A DNA stretch of 64,000 nucleotides from positions 1-64,000 of the forward strand of contig NZ_JAXMIH010000023.1 of assembly GCF_034366625.1 (NCBI RefSeq), written 5' to 3'. The stretch comes from Prosthecobacter sp. GTDB lineage: Bacteria; Verrucomicrobiota; Verrucomicrobiia; Verrucomicrobiales; Verrucomicrobiaceae. Below are positions 30,663-39,600 of the stretch, piece by piece. The position numbers and the translations under genes are program-made. Each line of letters starts with the position of its first letter. Positions within the stretch are counted from its first letter, which is position 1. The notes beneath the pieces are model-generated. The model was not told where the DNA came from. It worked only from the letters and a program-made list of their open reading frames with translations, and made no database searches.

Positions 30663-30961
30663 AAGGAGGTTTTAGTTAAGAACGGCAGGCAGAGTCAAGA
30701 CCAGGAATGATTTTGTTCCATGTGGGGGATTACCCCACAAAAAATCAGGGATTTGCCTGTCATGACAAAACCTCCGAAAGCGGGCTGAATCGCCGCGTTG
30801 TGAAAACGCCGCTGATTATTTTGCTCACCGCTTCTGCTGCCTCAGCAGTTGATTCGCGCTGCACGGGGCGCTTCACGACGCTCGTGAGGAAGCAGCCGGA
30901 AGTTTCAAGCGGCATGCGCCAGGACCGTGGTCGGGCCGTCATGTCTTCCCGCGTTTCAGGA

Positions 30962-31231
30962 GATGAATTTGGCGCCGCTGGAGTTGATTTTGGTGCCACG
31001 CCAGCGCGTTTTGGCCGTCTGCCAAAAGCCTTTGGCGCTGCCGGGGATGCATCTCCAAGTCTGCGGCATGATTTTGGCGGAGCTGCAGATGGCTCTCCTG
31101 CGGCTCCGCAAGACTTTGCGGCTGCTTCAGCGGCATCTCCCAACGCCCCAAAAACATCTCCATTGCCGCCGAATGAGTTTGGCGCTGTGCCAGAGGCTTC
31201 CCGCAGCGCGCCAACAGCATCTCCTGTCTTA
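30962..31231 (+). repeat. 21-bp tandem repeat encoding heptapeptides
   Basis: Twelve full 21-bp units and one partial. In the frame that opens at ATG 30707, units read as heptapeptides of the type x-(D/A)-(F/S)-(G/P)-x-x-P (DEFGAAG, VDFGATP, KAFGAAG and so on). All reading frames of the tract stay open for long distances on one or both strands, so the coding frame is uncertain. The rest of 30663-31230 shows a possible short signal-like segment near 30800 but no other gene I can support. Confidence 0.65.
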
Positions 31232-32118
31232 TGCGAGCACTTCACTGGGATGAAATCAATCCCCTCACCGGCACAGCCTACACGTGGGACGATTCCAACC
31301 TTTTTTTCGGGGCCGACGGCCTCGGCTACGCCCGTGAGCCGGGGGATCCAGATTTTGTGCCTTACCCGACGCCTGCCACTCCGCTGAATCCACCCTCTGC
31401 CAAATCGAAGAAGATGAAACACCAGGCCTACTACCCAACGAATGCCGCCACGCAGATTGTGTGGCTGGAAAACTTCCGCAACAAGCTCACCGCCCACGCT
31501 CCCACGCTCGGCATCAGCGGGGCGGACAGCACCGCTGCCATCGCGGACGCGCGCTGGCTGATTTATGTGCTCGGCACCTGGCTGCCCGCCGTGCGGGCCT
31601 GGCAGAAGAGCTGCACGGATGCGGCGAAGCAGGCCCAGCTCGGCAGCATGGGGGTGGTGATGGTGCTGCCGGTGTTCGTCGCACCAGCCCTGCCTGCGGG
31701 TGTGGTGGCAGTGAACGACGGGGCGTTGAACCGCATCTTTGGCATCATTCAGCTCATGAAGGGATCGGCCGCCTACACGGAGGCCATCGGCACCGATCTT
31801 GGCGTGATTGGCAGCCAGCAGACTGCGCCGGACTTTGCTCTGCTCCAGCCCTCGATCAGTGCGACGCTCGCCGGACCGAACAAGGTGGACATCGACTGGG
31901 GCTGGGAGGGCTACGCCGCCTTTCTGGATGCCTGCGAAATCCAGGTCGATCGCGGCAGCGGCTGGATGCTGCTGACCATCGACACCACGCCTGGCTACAC
32001 CGACACCGCGCCCCATCCCGCCGTCCTCACCAAGTGGAAATACCGCGCCATCTACCATGTGGACGACGCCCAAGTCGGCCTCTGGAGCGCGGAGGTCAGC
32101 GTGACGGTGGGTGGGTGA
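31231..32118 (+). CDS. Conserved-type protein with C-terminal fibronectin-like part, function unknown
   Basis: 295 aa, no signal peptide in this frame. N-terminal MRALHWDEINP and GTAYTWDDSNLFFGADG, then YYPTNAATQIVWLENFRNKL, a helical region (about 70-185), and a C-terminal beta-rich segment (DWGWEGYAAFLDACEIQVDRGSG, YTDTAPHP) like a fibronectin-type module. I recognise this only as a Verrucomicrobia-type hypothetical protein. It directly follows the 21-bp repeat tract; a frameshift-linked or overlapping upstream ORF from 30707 cannot be excluded. Confidence 0.75.
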   Translation: MRALHWDEINPLTGTAYTWDDSNLFFGADGLGYAREPGDPDFVPYPTPATPLNPPSAKSKKMKHQAYYPTNAATQIVWLENFRNKLTAHAPTLGISGADSTAAIADARWLIYVLGTWLPAVRAWQKSCTDAAKQAQLGSMGVVMVLPVFVAPALPAGVVAVNDGALNRIFGIIQLMKGSAAYTEAIGTDLGVIGSQQTAPDFALLQPSISATLAGPNKVDIDWGWEGYAAFLDACEIQVDRGSGWMLLTIDTTPGYTDTAPHPAVLTKWKYRAIYHVDDAQVGLWSAEVSVTVGG

Positions 32119-32180
32119 AGCCAGCCGAGGGTGTTTTTTTCAATCAAGATAACAAACAACCAAACCAACCAGCCAGAACC

Positions 32181-34370
32181 ATGAACACCGCTGCATCAAC
32201 CCGCCCCGGCTCGCCAGTGCTGGGCATTCTCCGCCGCTTCGCCCGTCAGGCGTGGCTTCTGCACGGCTGCATGATCGCCACGCTCATTCTTCTTCCCGCG
32301 CAGCCCCGGCTGCTGCGCGCGGATGAGGGAACTCCACCCGAGGAGACTTGGAGTGATCCGGTGACGCAGACCGCCCTGATGGCCCAGATGTCCGCATCCG
32401 GCGGCACCGCTTACAACCCCGGTGACACCAAGCAGGTCGATGTCCTCCTGGAACGCCACATCTGGCAGGTGAGCACGAGCAACCTGGGCAATACCGTCAT
32501 CTCCGGTTACACCATCGAACCGGTGAGCGGCGGCCAGGTGAGTTTTTCGATCACCTCGCTCACCGGGAATGGTTTTAGCAACATGTTCTCGGCGTCCTCC
32601 ACCACCGGCTACGACGGGAAATGCAGCGCGTCCGTGCCTGTGGATGACGCGCCGGAGGTGGTCGTCCAGGCTGCGGTGACGCTGCCCAACGGCGCTGAAA
32701 GCACCACGAGTTCCCTCAACCTCACGAAAATCGCGCCGGAAATCTGGTCCTGGTCGCACAGCGAGGCGCTGCTTTCCGCTTGGCTCTCCACACCTGACGG
32801 CACGGTGAGCTCCTCCTCCACCCAGCGTACGGTCACCGTGAACGCGACGTACGAAAGCTGGGACGTGTTCACCAGTTCTTTCGGCAACACCGAAACACGC
32901 AATCGTTACTCTGTTCCCGCCGCTGGCGCGAATATGAGCTGGACGGTGACGGGCGGGGACGGCACCTTTGCCAGTTCCTCCTGGGGGCAGTTGGACGGGT
33001 CCGGATCGGGCACCATCGACTTCACCATGGGAGCGGTCGATTCCACCGTGCGCGCGGAGATCGGCTACATCAACAGCACGGCGGCGGCGGCCACGCTCGA
33101 CTTCACCCAGCCCGTCAGCACGGAGACTTGGACCCTGGATCACACGGAGGGCAGCATTGCCACCGCGCTGAGAGTCGAGGGCGACACCACCGCCGGACTC
33201 GGCTCCGGCACCACCCGCCAGGTCAGCGCGGATGTGACGTTCACCACCTGGGAAATCTGGACGAGCAGCCTTGGAAACACCGAGACGCGGAACACCACCA
33301 TCGGACCCGCCCTTTACGCCCCGGTCAGCTTCACGGTCATCAGCGGCGACGGTCGCTGGGACTCCCCCGCCGGCGCGCAGACGGTCACGCTTGCCACCGA
33401 TGGCAACGGGCGCGCCAGCGTGACCTTTTGCATGGGCGGCGAGAACGCCGAGATCGAAGCCTCTGCCAGCTATGCGGTCTCCACCTCGTCCGCGACGGCG
33501 TCCTTCACCCGCCCGGCGGACCCTGTGTGGAGCCAGCAGGGAACCTTCCAGGAGCTGCTCGTGAACGTCTCCGCCACCAGCACCACGGGGGCCACGGTGC
33601 CGGTCACTGCCACAGTCAACTATCATGTGTGGGAGGTCTGGGGCAACGACCAGGACAGCACCACCGAAATCCGCAACGAAACCACCAGCGCGGCGCTCAA
33701 CGCCCCGGCCAGCGCAAGCGTCACCTCCGGCAACGGCACGGTGACATCGACGGCGACAGCCACCGATGGCGCGGGAGGCTTTGAAGCGACCTACACCGCC
33801 GCCTCCCAGGCATCCGTGGTGACCGTGTCGGCCAGCTTTACCACCGATAACGGTACTGTTTATGGCAGTGGTTCGGTGACGATTGCAAACCTCGACACGG
33901 ACGGGGATACCTACAGCGATGAGGATGAAACCGCAGATGGGACGGACCCGAATAATGCCAATTCTAAACCTGGCACCACCCCACCACCTTGCTCATCTTG
34001 CGGAGGAGTTGGCTGCACCGTTTGCTTCGACCCGCCTGTAGTTGTTGATGGTGAATACGAGTATGAGGTAATTGATATAGTGACAATAATGAAGCGTGAT
34101 GAGGAGGGATTTCAGCGTGGCTTGGACGTGCTTGTCGCACGCTATAGCTACACAACAATTCCCGAAGAAGAAATGGAACAACTACGTTCTGAATTCCCAT
34201 ACGCTGAAGATTCATCTGAGCAATCCAGAAGGCAGAGGGGGGCATTCTCGCTTATTACAACCTCTGCTAAGGTTTCTATTACCGTGAGCACGTTTATACT
34301 TGGAGTTGGGGCACAGCTTGGCAAAGAAGTACAGTTAATCTCCCAATTTATTCGTGTTTTGGTAGAATGA
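32181..34370 (+). CDS. Large secreted Ig-like repeat protein with divergent AT-rich C terminus
   Basis: 729 aa. A signal or anchor segment at about 20-50 (RQAWLLHGCMIATLILLP). At least four beta-rich repeats of about 110-120 residues share W-(E/D)-(I/V)-(W/F)-(T/S)-(S/T)-S-x-G-N-T-E-T-R-N. A Ca-binding thrombospondin-3-like hinge DTDGDTYSDEDETADGTDP, a four-Cys cluster CSSCGGVGCTVC and a final about 110 residues follow. DNA for the last part (from about 34010) is much more AT-rich than the rest, suggesting a separately acquired tip. The layout resembles polymorphic surface proteins with exchangeable C termini; no toxin fold is recognised. Confidence 0.82.
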   Translation: MNTAASTRPGSPVLGILRRFARQAWLLHGCMIATLILLPAQPRLLRADEGTPPEETWSDPVTQTALMAQMSASGGTAYNPGDTKQVDVLLERHIWQVSTSNLGNTVISGYTIEPVSGGQVSFSITSLTGNGFSNMFSASSTTGYDGKCSASVPVDDAPEVVVQAAVTLPNGAESTTSSLNLTKIAPEIWSWSHSEALLSAWLSTPDGTVSSSSTQRTVTVNATYESWDVFTSSFGNTETRNRYSVPAAGANMSWTVTGGDGTFASSSWGQLDGSGSGTIDFTMGAVDSTVRAEIGYINSTAAAATLDFTQPVSTETWTLDHTEGSIATALRVEGDTTAGLGSGTTRQVSADVTFTTWEIWTSSLGNTETRNTTIGPALYAPVSFTVISGDGRWDSPAGAQTVTLATDGNGRASVTFCMGGENAEIEASASYAVSTSSATASFTRPADPVWSQQGTFQELLVNVSATSTTGATVPVTATVNYHVWEVWGNDQDSTTEIRNETTSAALNAPASASVTSGNGTVTSTATATDGAGGFEATYTAASQASVVTVSASFTTDNGTVYGSGSVTIANLDTDGDTYSDEDETADGTDPNNANSKPGTTPPPCSSCGGVGCTVCFDPPVVVDGEYEYEVIDIVTIMKRDEEGFQRGLDVLVARYSYTTIPEEEMEQLRSEFPYAEDSSEQSRRQRGAFSLITTSAKVSITVSTFILGVGAQLGKEVQLISQFIRVLVE

Positions 34371-34429
34371 CAACTTCCCTTGTATTGCCTCTTCCTCAGC
34401 GGTATTTTCAACATACTAACCTAACCACC

Positions 34430-35029
34430 ATGCACTTTATTCAATTGCTACAACTAAGAGTTCTCCGGAAAATCTTCATCGGGACTATTTTTTCCCTCGG
34501 CCTGGGCAGTTTTTTAGTTGGTTGTCGTCCCAAAGATAACCCTGATTCGTCAGCGACAGACCATGCTAAAAAGGCGTCGATTACCAAGGCACCTCGAAAT
34601 GATGCAAGGGAAAACTTACTTGCTAAAGCAGTTGGTGCAGTTCCCATCTTGTCTTCCAAGGAGAAATCAGCTCTGAAACGCTTCGCGGATGGCAATCGAA
34701 AGTTCATCGTGAAAAAAGACATCATCGGAATAGAGCCAGAAGGAAAAATAATTTGGGCGAGTTTCGACAAACACGAGTTGCCAGAGATACTCAAGGAGAC
34801 ATCGCCATCCAATCAGGTAGAAGTGGAAAAAATCGCACGAACTACGCTACAGGCGGTTTTATACGCTTACAAGATCCATCGGAAAGAGATCAAACACGAA
34901 GCGTGGAAAGAAGACCCCATTCTTCATGCGCTCTTGCGCTTTGAGCCCGGTATTGCAAGTCAGCATACACCATTCATTCTCGAACACATGCTGATGGTGA
35001 TCGACGACTTGGACGAGATTTGTCGCTGA
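34430..35029 (+). CDS. Small AT-rich lipoprotein, possible partner of the upstream surface protein
   Basis: 199 aa. Hydrophobic signal and lipobox LVGC near residue 30; the mature part is helical and ends with LLRFEPGIASQHTPF and DDLDEICR. It follows the surface-protein stop by 59 nt and shares its low GC, so both were probably acquired together. A truncated copy of its 3' end follows at 35086. Family not recognised; an immunity-like or chaperone role is only a hypothesis from layout. Confidence 0.72.
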   Translation: MHFIQLLQLRVLRKIFIGTIFSLGLGSFLVGCRPKDNPDSSATDHAKKASITKAPRNDARENLLAKAVGAVPILSSKEKSALKRFADGNRKFIVKKDIIGIEPEGKIIWASFDKHELPEILKETSPSNQVEVEKIARTTLQAVLYAYKIHRKEIKHEAWKEDPILHALLRFEPGIASQHTPFILEHMLMVIDDLDEICR

Positions 35030-35085
35030 ATTCACTCAAACAGACGCCTGGCATTCTATGCACGGCACCGGGGGCAGGCCAGGAG

Positions 35086-35202
35086 GATCCCGCGCTGCAT
35101 GAACTGCTCCGGTTTCAACCGGGACATGCAAGCAAGCACACTCAGTTCATCCTTGATCACATGCTGTTTGTTCTCGATGATCTAGACGAGATTTGTCGCT
35201 GA
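35086..35202 (+). pseudogene. Truncated second copy of the lipoprotein 3' end
   Basis: The reading frame DPALHELLRFQPGHASKH...DDLDEICR aligns over about 38 residues with the end of the preceding gene and stops at the same position, with the shared final bases GACGAGATTTGTCGCTGAA. Upstream of the match there is no signal peptide or lipobox. Codon use here is GC-rich, unlike the intact copy, so the two diverged before being placed side by side. Confidence 0.7.
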
Positions 35203-35417
35203 ACCCGGCGACAAAAGCACGCGCCGCTGCAGGGGCAAGATGCCCGCATTATGTACCCCGCGTTGTGGCTGCATGCTGCCGGTGTGGTGCTGGACGGTGA
35301 TGCAGTGGACCAGCCTGCTGTTTGAACTGGATGCTCCGATGCTGTTCTGCGTGCGGAAGCTGCGGCCCATCGCCTTTGTAGTGTGAAGTATGAATTCTTT
35401 TGGATGCATTCCTTTGA
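35203..35417. other. Intergenic stretch without a supported gene
   Basis: Between the truncated copy and metX. Contains short frames in several phases but none with family features; no tRNA, terminator or repeat recognised with confidence. Confidence 0.5.
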
Positions 35418-36623
35418 TCACTCCACCTCAGGCACCGGCCGATCGACGGAGCTTTTGTTCCAGCGGCCGTCGAGGGTGAAGGAGAGATGGGGGGTGTAGA
35501 GCTGGGGTTCGAGCAGGAAGGAGTCGTGGCCTTTGTCGGAGTGCACGGTGATGTGCATGTTCGAGACCTCGGCTTTCTCGAGATGGCTGACGAGCTCCGC
35601 CTGCTCCTCGGGGTAGAAGCAGAAGTCGCTGTCGATGCTGAAGACGAGGTAGTGCTGCCCAGCGGCGGCGCTGCGCTCGAAGAGCGCGGCATACGATGAC
35701 ACCCCGGCATCGCGCAACGGGTCGAAGCGCAGCCACATGTCGGCGATGCGCAGGTAGGTGTTGGCATCGAAGCGCTTCACGAATTTTTTGCCCTGATGCA
35801 GCATGTAGCTCTCGACGTTGTGCTGCACGCGATACCACGAGAGCGTGTCGCCGCCATGCTTCAAATCCTGCCGCGCCCGGCGCTCGATGGTGTCGAGGTG
35901 GACAAAGGTCTTGTGGCTGATCATGCGGGCGAGGGCGAGGCCGTATTCCGGTGCTTCGCCTTGATAATAATCGCCGCCTTTGAAGTGCGGATCGTTTTCG
36001 ATGGCGAGCACCTGCTCGAACAACGTGAGACGTGTGAGCACCGTGGTGCGGCAGCCGCTGGCAATGGGAACAACCAGCTTCACACGCTCCGGGTACAGTG
36101 TGGCGAGATTGATGGCGAGCAGACCGCCGACGGAGGAACCCATGACGGCGTGCAGCGTCTGGATGCCGAGATGATCGAGCAGGGCGAGGTGTGAGTTCAC
36201 GACATCACTGGTGCGCACCGCCGGGAAACTGCTGCCGTAGGGCTTACCGGTGGCGGGATTGAGCGACGCCGGGCCGCTGGTGCCGTAGCAGCCGCCGAGG
36301 TAGTTCGCGCAGATGATGAAGTAACGGTTGGTGTCGAGCGCCTTGTCGGGGCCGATGAAGAGATCCCACCAGCCGGTGTGGCAGTCCTCCGTCCAGCGTT
36401 CATCCGTGCCGGCGACTTCCTTCGTGATGCCCGCGGCGTGCTGGCTGCCGGAGAGCGCGTGGAACAGCAGGATGGCGTTTGATTTGGCGGCGTTCAGCTT
36501 CCCGTAGGTCTCGTAAGCCACCGTGATGCCGGGCAGTTGGTCGCCGGAGGCGAACACGAACGGTTCTTTCGCGCTTCCGGTGTGGAAAAACTTGGTTTCT
36601 TCTGATTTGGCGGCCTTCGACAT
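35418..36623 (-). CDS. metX: Homoserine O-acetyltransferase
   Basis: 401 aa, alpha/beta hydrolase fold. Acetylates homoserine with acetyl-CoA in methionine synthesis. LLFHALSGSQHAAG (about residue 55), CHTGWWDLFIGPDKALDT, the nucleophile elbow VMGSSVGGLLA, VFSIDSDFCFYP with the catalytic Asp, and SDKGHDSFLLE with the His are all present. ATG 36623 is used; the in-frame extension upstream is low-complexity TGGATGG-rich spacer. No metY neighbour in the window. Confidence 0.93.
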   Translation of the reverse strand: MSKAAKSEETKFFHTGSAKEPFVFASGDQLPGITVAYETYGKLNAAKSNAILLFHALSGSQHAAGITKEVAGTDERWTEDCHTGWWDLFIGPDKALDTNRYFIICANYLGGCYGTSGPASLNPATGKPYGSSFPAVRTSDVVNSHLALLDHLGIQTLHAVMGSSVGGLLAINLATLYPERVKLVVPIASGCRTTVLTRLTLFEQVLAIENDPHFKGGDYYQGEAPEYGLALARMISHKTFVHLDTIERRARQDLKHGGDTLSWYRVQHNVESYMLHQGKKFVKRFDANTYLRIADMWLRFDPLRDAGVSSYAALFERSAAAGQHYLVFSIDSDFCFYPEEQAELVSHLEKAEVSNMHITVHSDKGHDSFLLEPQLYTPHLSFTLDGRWNKSSVDRPVPEVE

Positions 36624-36830
36624 GTGGAGCGGAAGAAACAGGGTTTTGGAGATGCGGCAAGGGCGATCACCGGATGGCTGGATGAATGGAGTGGCGGAGG
36701 CGTGGAGGCGTGAAGTGAAGGAGTATTGGATGGATGGAGAAATGGATGGTTGGGCCTCGCCGCGAATGTGCTTTGGTACGACCAACCCAGCCCATCAGTA
36801 CTCCATCTCTTCAGTTCCGCCCCCCACCCG

Positions 36831-37769
36831 ATGCTCGATCCTTTCGTCACTCTCGAAGAAGCTGGTTTCTCGCTGCGGCAGAGCGGCGGCGTGGACCGGC
36901 TGGGCGGGTGGTCGCCAGAACTGCTCGCGAGCCTGGACTGGGCGCGTCTGTCCGAACTGGCGCGCGCGATTGCGGCGGAGGCGGGCTGTGAGCTGGCCAG
37001 ATCATGTGTTATGCCGGACGGGGCGGTGCTGTTTGGCATGATCGAGCAGCCAAAGTCATCGAAACCACGGCGGGCGATGGTCAAGATCGCTCCGTGGAAC
37101 GAGTGGGGCGCCACGCCGGAGACGGTGCAGCGTTTTGCGCAGGAGGTGCGCACCGCGCGCGACACCCGTGGTGTTTTGATCGCACCGGCAGGCTTCAGCC
37201 CTGCCGCGCTGCGCATGGCGCAGGAACTTCGCATCGAGGCGGTGGATGCGGCGGGATTGGAGGCTGCAGTGCGTGCGCTGCCGGGGAACAAGAGCGATTT
37301 TCTCTTCGTCGTCACCACAGCGGGTGACTTTTCCACGCCATCGTGTCCGGTCTGCACGAAAAAACTCCGCCGCATCGAGCAGGAGACCCTGGAACTGCCC
37401 TCACGCACGATCGACATGGACGGGCTCATCGCTGATTTCGTGGTCTGTGACCGCCTTGAAGTGGCCGCAGGTTGTGAGGTCACATTTTTGCAGGAGGTGC
37501 GGGCGCGCACGATCACGATTTCCGGCCATGCCTCGGGTGATTTTGTGTGCGAAGGGCCGGTGATGTTGGAGGCCGGCGGCACGCTCTCAGGCACAGTGGC
37601 GGCACGTTCGCTGGTGGTGCGTGATGGTGGAGAACTGCTGGGGCAGTTTCGTATTCTGGAGGGCAAGCTTGGCTCCTTTGTGAAACCTTCGGTGCGCTGG
37701 CACTGGCGTTGTGCGGGCACGGAGGGCAGGCACGAGTGCGCCGGGGTGATCTTTGAGCCGCATCAGTGA
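36831..37769 (+). CDS. Mrr-like nuclease fold fused to zinc-ribbon and bactofilin-like segment
   Basis: 312 aa. Residues about 15-165 resemble an Mrr-type restriction endonuclease-like domain (DWARLSELARAIAAEAGCEL, AMVKIAPWN where the catalytic QxK is MVK, and GVLIAPAGFSPAALRMAQELRIEAVDAAGL). Next is one CPVCTKK pair and DFVVCDR, then a beta-helical segment of hydrophobic-turn repeats (about 210-300) as in polymer-forming bactofilins. The catalytic residues look degenerate, so it may bind nucleic acid or simply scaffold. Divergent from metX. Confidence 0.68.
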   Translation: MLDPFVTLEEAGFSLRQSGGVDRLGGWSPELLASLDWARLSELARAIAAEAGCELARSCVMPDGAVLFGMIEQPKSSKPRRAMVKIAPWNEWGATPETVQRFAQEVRTARDTRGVLIAPAGFSPAALRMAQELRIEAVDAAGLEAAVRALPGNKSDFLFVVTTAGDFSTPSCPVCTKKLRRIEQETLELPSRTIDMDGLIADFVVCDRLEVAAGCEVTFLQEVRARTITISGHASGDFVCEGPVMLEAGGTLSGTVAARSLVVRDGGELLGQFRILEGKLGSFVKPSVRWHWRCAGTEGRHECAGVIFEPHQ

Positions 37770-37820
37770 GGCATGAGATCGTTCTTGGCACGCAGGCTCT
37801 GACTGTGGAATGTAGCCGCC

Positions 37821-39596
37821 ATGTCTCCCAATTCCTCCGGCCCCGGCGCGCTGCTTCGACTGGTATTTTATGCCGCCGCCCTCGTCATGGCGCTGCTGCA
37901 TGTGTTTGTGACGTTTCGCGGCCTGAGCAGCGCGGAGGGCATGAACCAGGCGCAGCTCGCACGGCAGATCGCTCGCACGGGCTCGTATCAGACGCATGTC
38001 GTGCAGCCGTACGCCTGGGCGCAGATGGAGTCGGCACAGAAGAAGCCGCTGCCGCTCGCGATGCCGGAGACCGTGCAGACACCGCTGCAGCCGCTGCTCT
38101 GGTCAGTGGCGTTTCGCTTCATGAAGCCATGGCAGGTTTATGATCCGGTCGAAGGCGGGGCGGTTTTTCTGCTGGACCGCGTGATCGCCTGCTTCGGCGT
38201 CACATGGTATCTCCTGACGATTTTTTTCACGCATGGAGCGGCACGGCGGTTGTTTGACGAGCAAGTCGCGGCCATCACCGCCATTGCCCTGCTGGTATGC
38301 GAGCCCGCGTGGGAGCTGATGGTCAGCGGATCGCCACGGGCGATGCTGGTCCCGCTGTTTGCGCTCGCCTTCCGCCTGTATGCCTCGGCGGCGGGTCGTG
38401 CGGCGGAGAATCGCGGCACGCTGCTGATCCAGGCACTGCTCGGCATGGTATGCGCACTCATGGTGCTCACGCATTGGATGGCACTGTGGATCGTGCTGGG
38501 CATACTGATCGGTGTGGCGGCGTTTTTGCCGCGTGGTCGTGCGGGTGTGATCGTGGTGGCGCTGTTCCCGGCACTGGTGCTCGTGGCCTGGGGCTGGTGG
38601 AATGCACAGCTCTGTGGCGATCCGTTGGGAGGCATCAAGGCCTTGTTTCAGGCGCAATCATCTGCCGTGGCGCATGATTCACTGCTGCGTGATTTCTCGC
38701 CCTCAGTGCCGCTGCTTCAGGTGGATGACCTGCTGCGTCGCGTTGGTCTCGGCTGGCAGGATCAGTTTGCGCTGCTCATCGCGCACCTCGGCTATGTCGT
38801 GCCTGCGTTGATGTTTTTCCTCGCGCTCTTGCATCGCTTCCGCAAGGCGGACGCCGCCTCGGCGCGCTGGATGCTGGCGGTTGTTTTTGTCCTGGTGGCG
38901 CTCGGCATGGGCCTCCTCGGCCTGGTTGACAAGGAGAAGGACGACAACGCCCTCTACATCGTGCTCATGCCTGCGATGAGCACCTTTGGCGCGGCGATGC
39001 TGGTGGTGCTGTGGTCGCGTTTTCAAATCAGTGGCGAATTCATGGCGCGCTGGGGCGCCCCGATGGTCGCGTTGATCATCACGGCGCTGCCGATGGCGGT
39101 GAACCTGCCCGTGCTGATGAAGTTTGGCCTCACCATGGGCGGCAAGATCCCGCCGCACTGGCCGCCGTTCCTGCCGGAACGCGCCTACATCCTGCGCCTG
39201 CTCATGGAAAAGGATGAGTTCGTCATTTCCGACTCGCCCGCCTTCGTCGCCTGGTATGGCGATGTGCCCTGCGTGAACCTCTCCACCCAGCGTGCGGACT
39301 ACGAACTCATGAAGACGAAGGCCGAGGAACGGGGCGTGAAGCTCGCAGGTTTCGTCATGACGCCTGTTTCCGCCAAGGTCGAGCGCATCACCGATGTCTA
39401 TACCGGTCCGTATTCCGAATGGCGCGATCTCGTCATCCGTGGCCCCATGCTCGCCTTCGATCGCGATTTCTCCCCCAGCCCGGAGTTTCCCTTCAAAATT
39501 CCGATCCCGCTCGTTGGTCTGCCGGTTGGTGAAAAAGAGCACCTGAGCCTGCCGATGGTCTTCTACACCGACAAGGCGCGGACGATTCGGAAATAG
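37821..39596 (+). CDS. Polytopic membrane protein, GT39-like
   Basis: 591 aa with about eleven predicted membrane segments from residue 10 to 440 and a soluble C-terminal domain. The N-terminal loop AEGMNQAQLARQIARTGSYQTH lies where GT39-type enzymes have their acidic DE motif, here AE-containing, and PLLWSVAFRF follows. It resembles GT-C glycosyltransferases but lacks a convincing catalytic acid pair, so activity is uncertain. Starts 51 nt after the preceding gene. Confidence 0.72.
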   Translation: MSPNSSGPGALLRLVFYAAALVMALLHVFVTFRGLSSAEGMNQAQLARQIARTGSYQTHVVQPYAWAQMESAQKKPLPLAMPETVQTPLQPLLWSVAFRFMKPWQVYDPVEGGAVFLLDRVIACFGVTWYLLTIFFTHGAARRLFDEQVAAITAIALLVCEPAWELMVSGSPRAMLVPLFALAFRLYASAAGRAAENRGTLLIQALLGMVCALMVLTHWMALWIVLGILIGVAAFLPRGRAGVIVVALFPALVLVAWGWWNAQLCGDPLGGIKALFQAQSSAVAHDSLLRDFSPSVPLLQVDDLLRRVGLGWQDQFALLIAHLGYVVPALMFFLALLHRFRKADAASARWMLAVVFVLVALGMGLLGLVDKEKDDNALYIVLMPAMSTFGAAMLVVLWSRFQISGEFMARWGAPMVALIITALPMAVNLPVLMKFGLTMGGKIPPHWPPFLPERAYILRLLMEKDEFVISDSPAFVAWYGDVPCVNLSTQRADYELMKTKAEERGVKLAGFVMTPVSAKVERITDVYTGPYSEWRDLVIRGPMLAFDRDFSPSPEFPFKIPIPLVGLPVGEKEHLSLPMVFYTDKARTIRK

Positions 39597-39600
39597 CGCG

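Noticed and set aside
30760-32073. Minus-strand open frame across the 21-bp repeat and the following gene
   Set aside because: Its composition mirrors the plus-strand repeat and gene; no start context or domain supports it.
35203-35417. Possible transposase or other gene remnant
   Set aside because: No recognisable motif, terminal repeat or target duplication seen.
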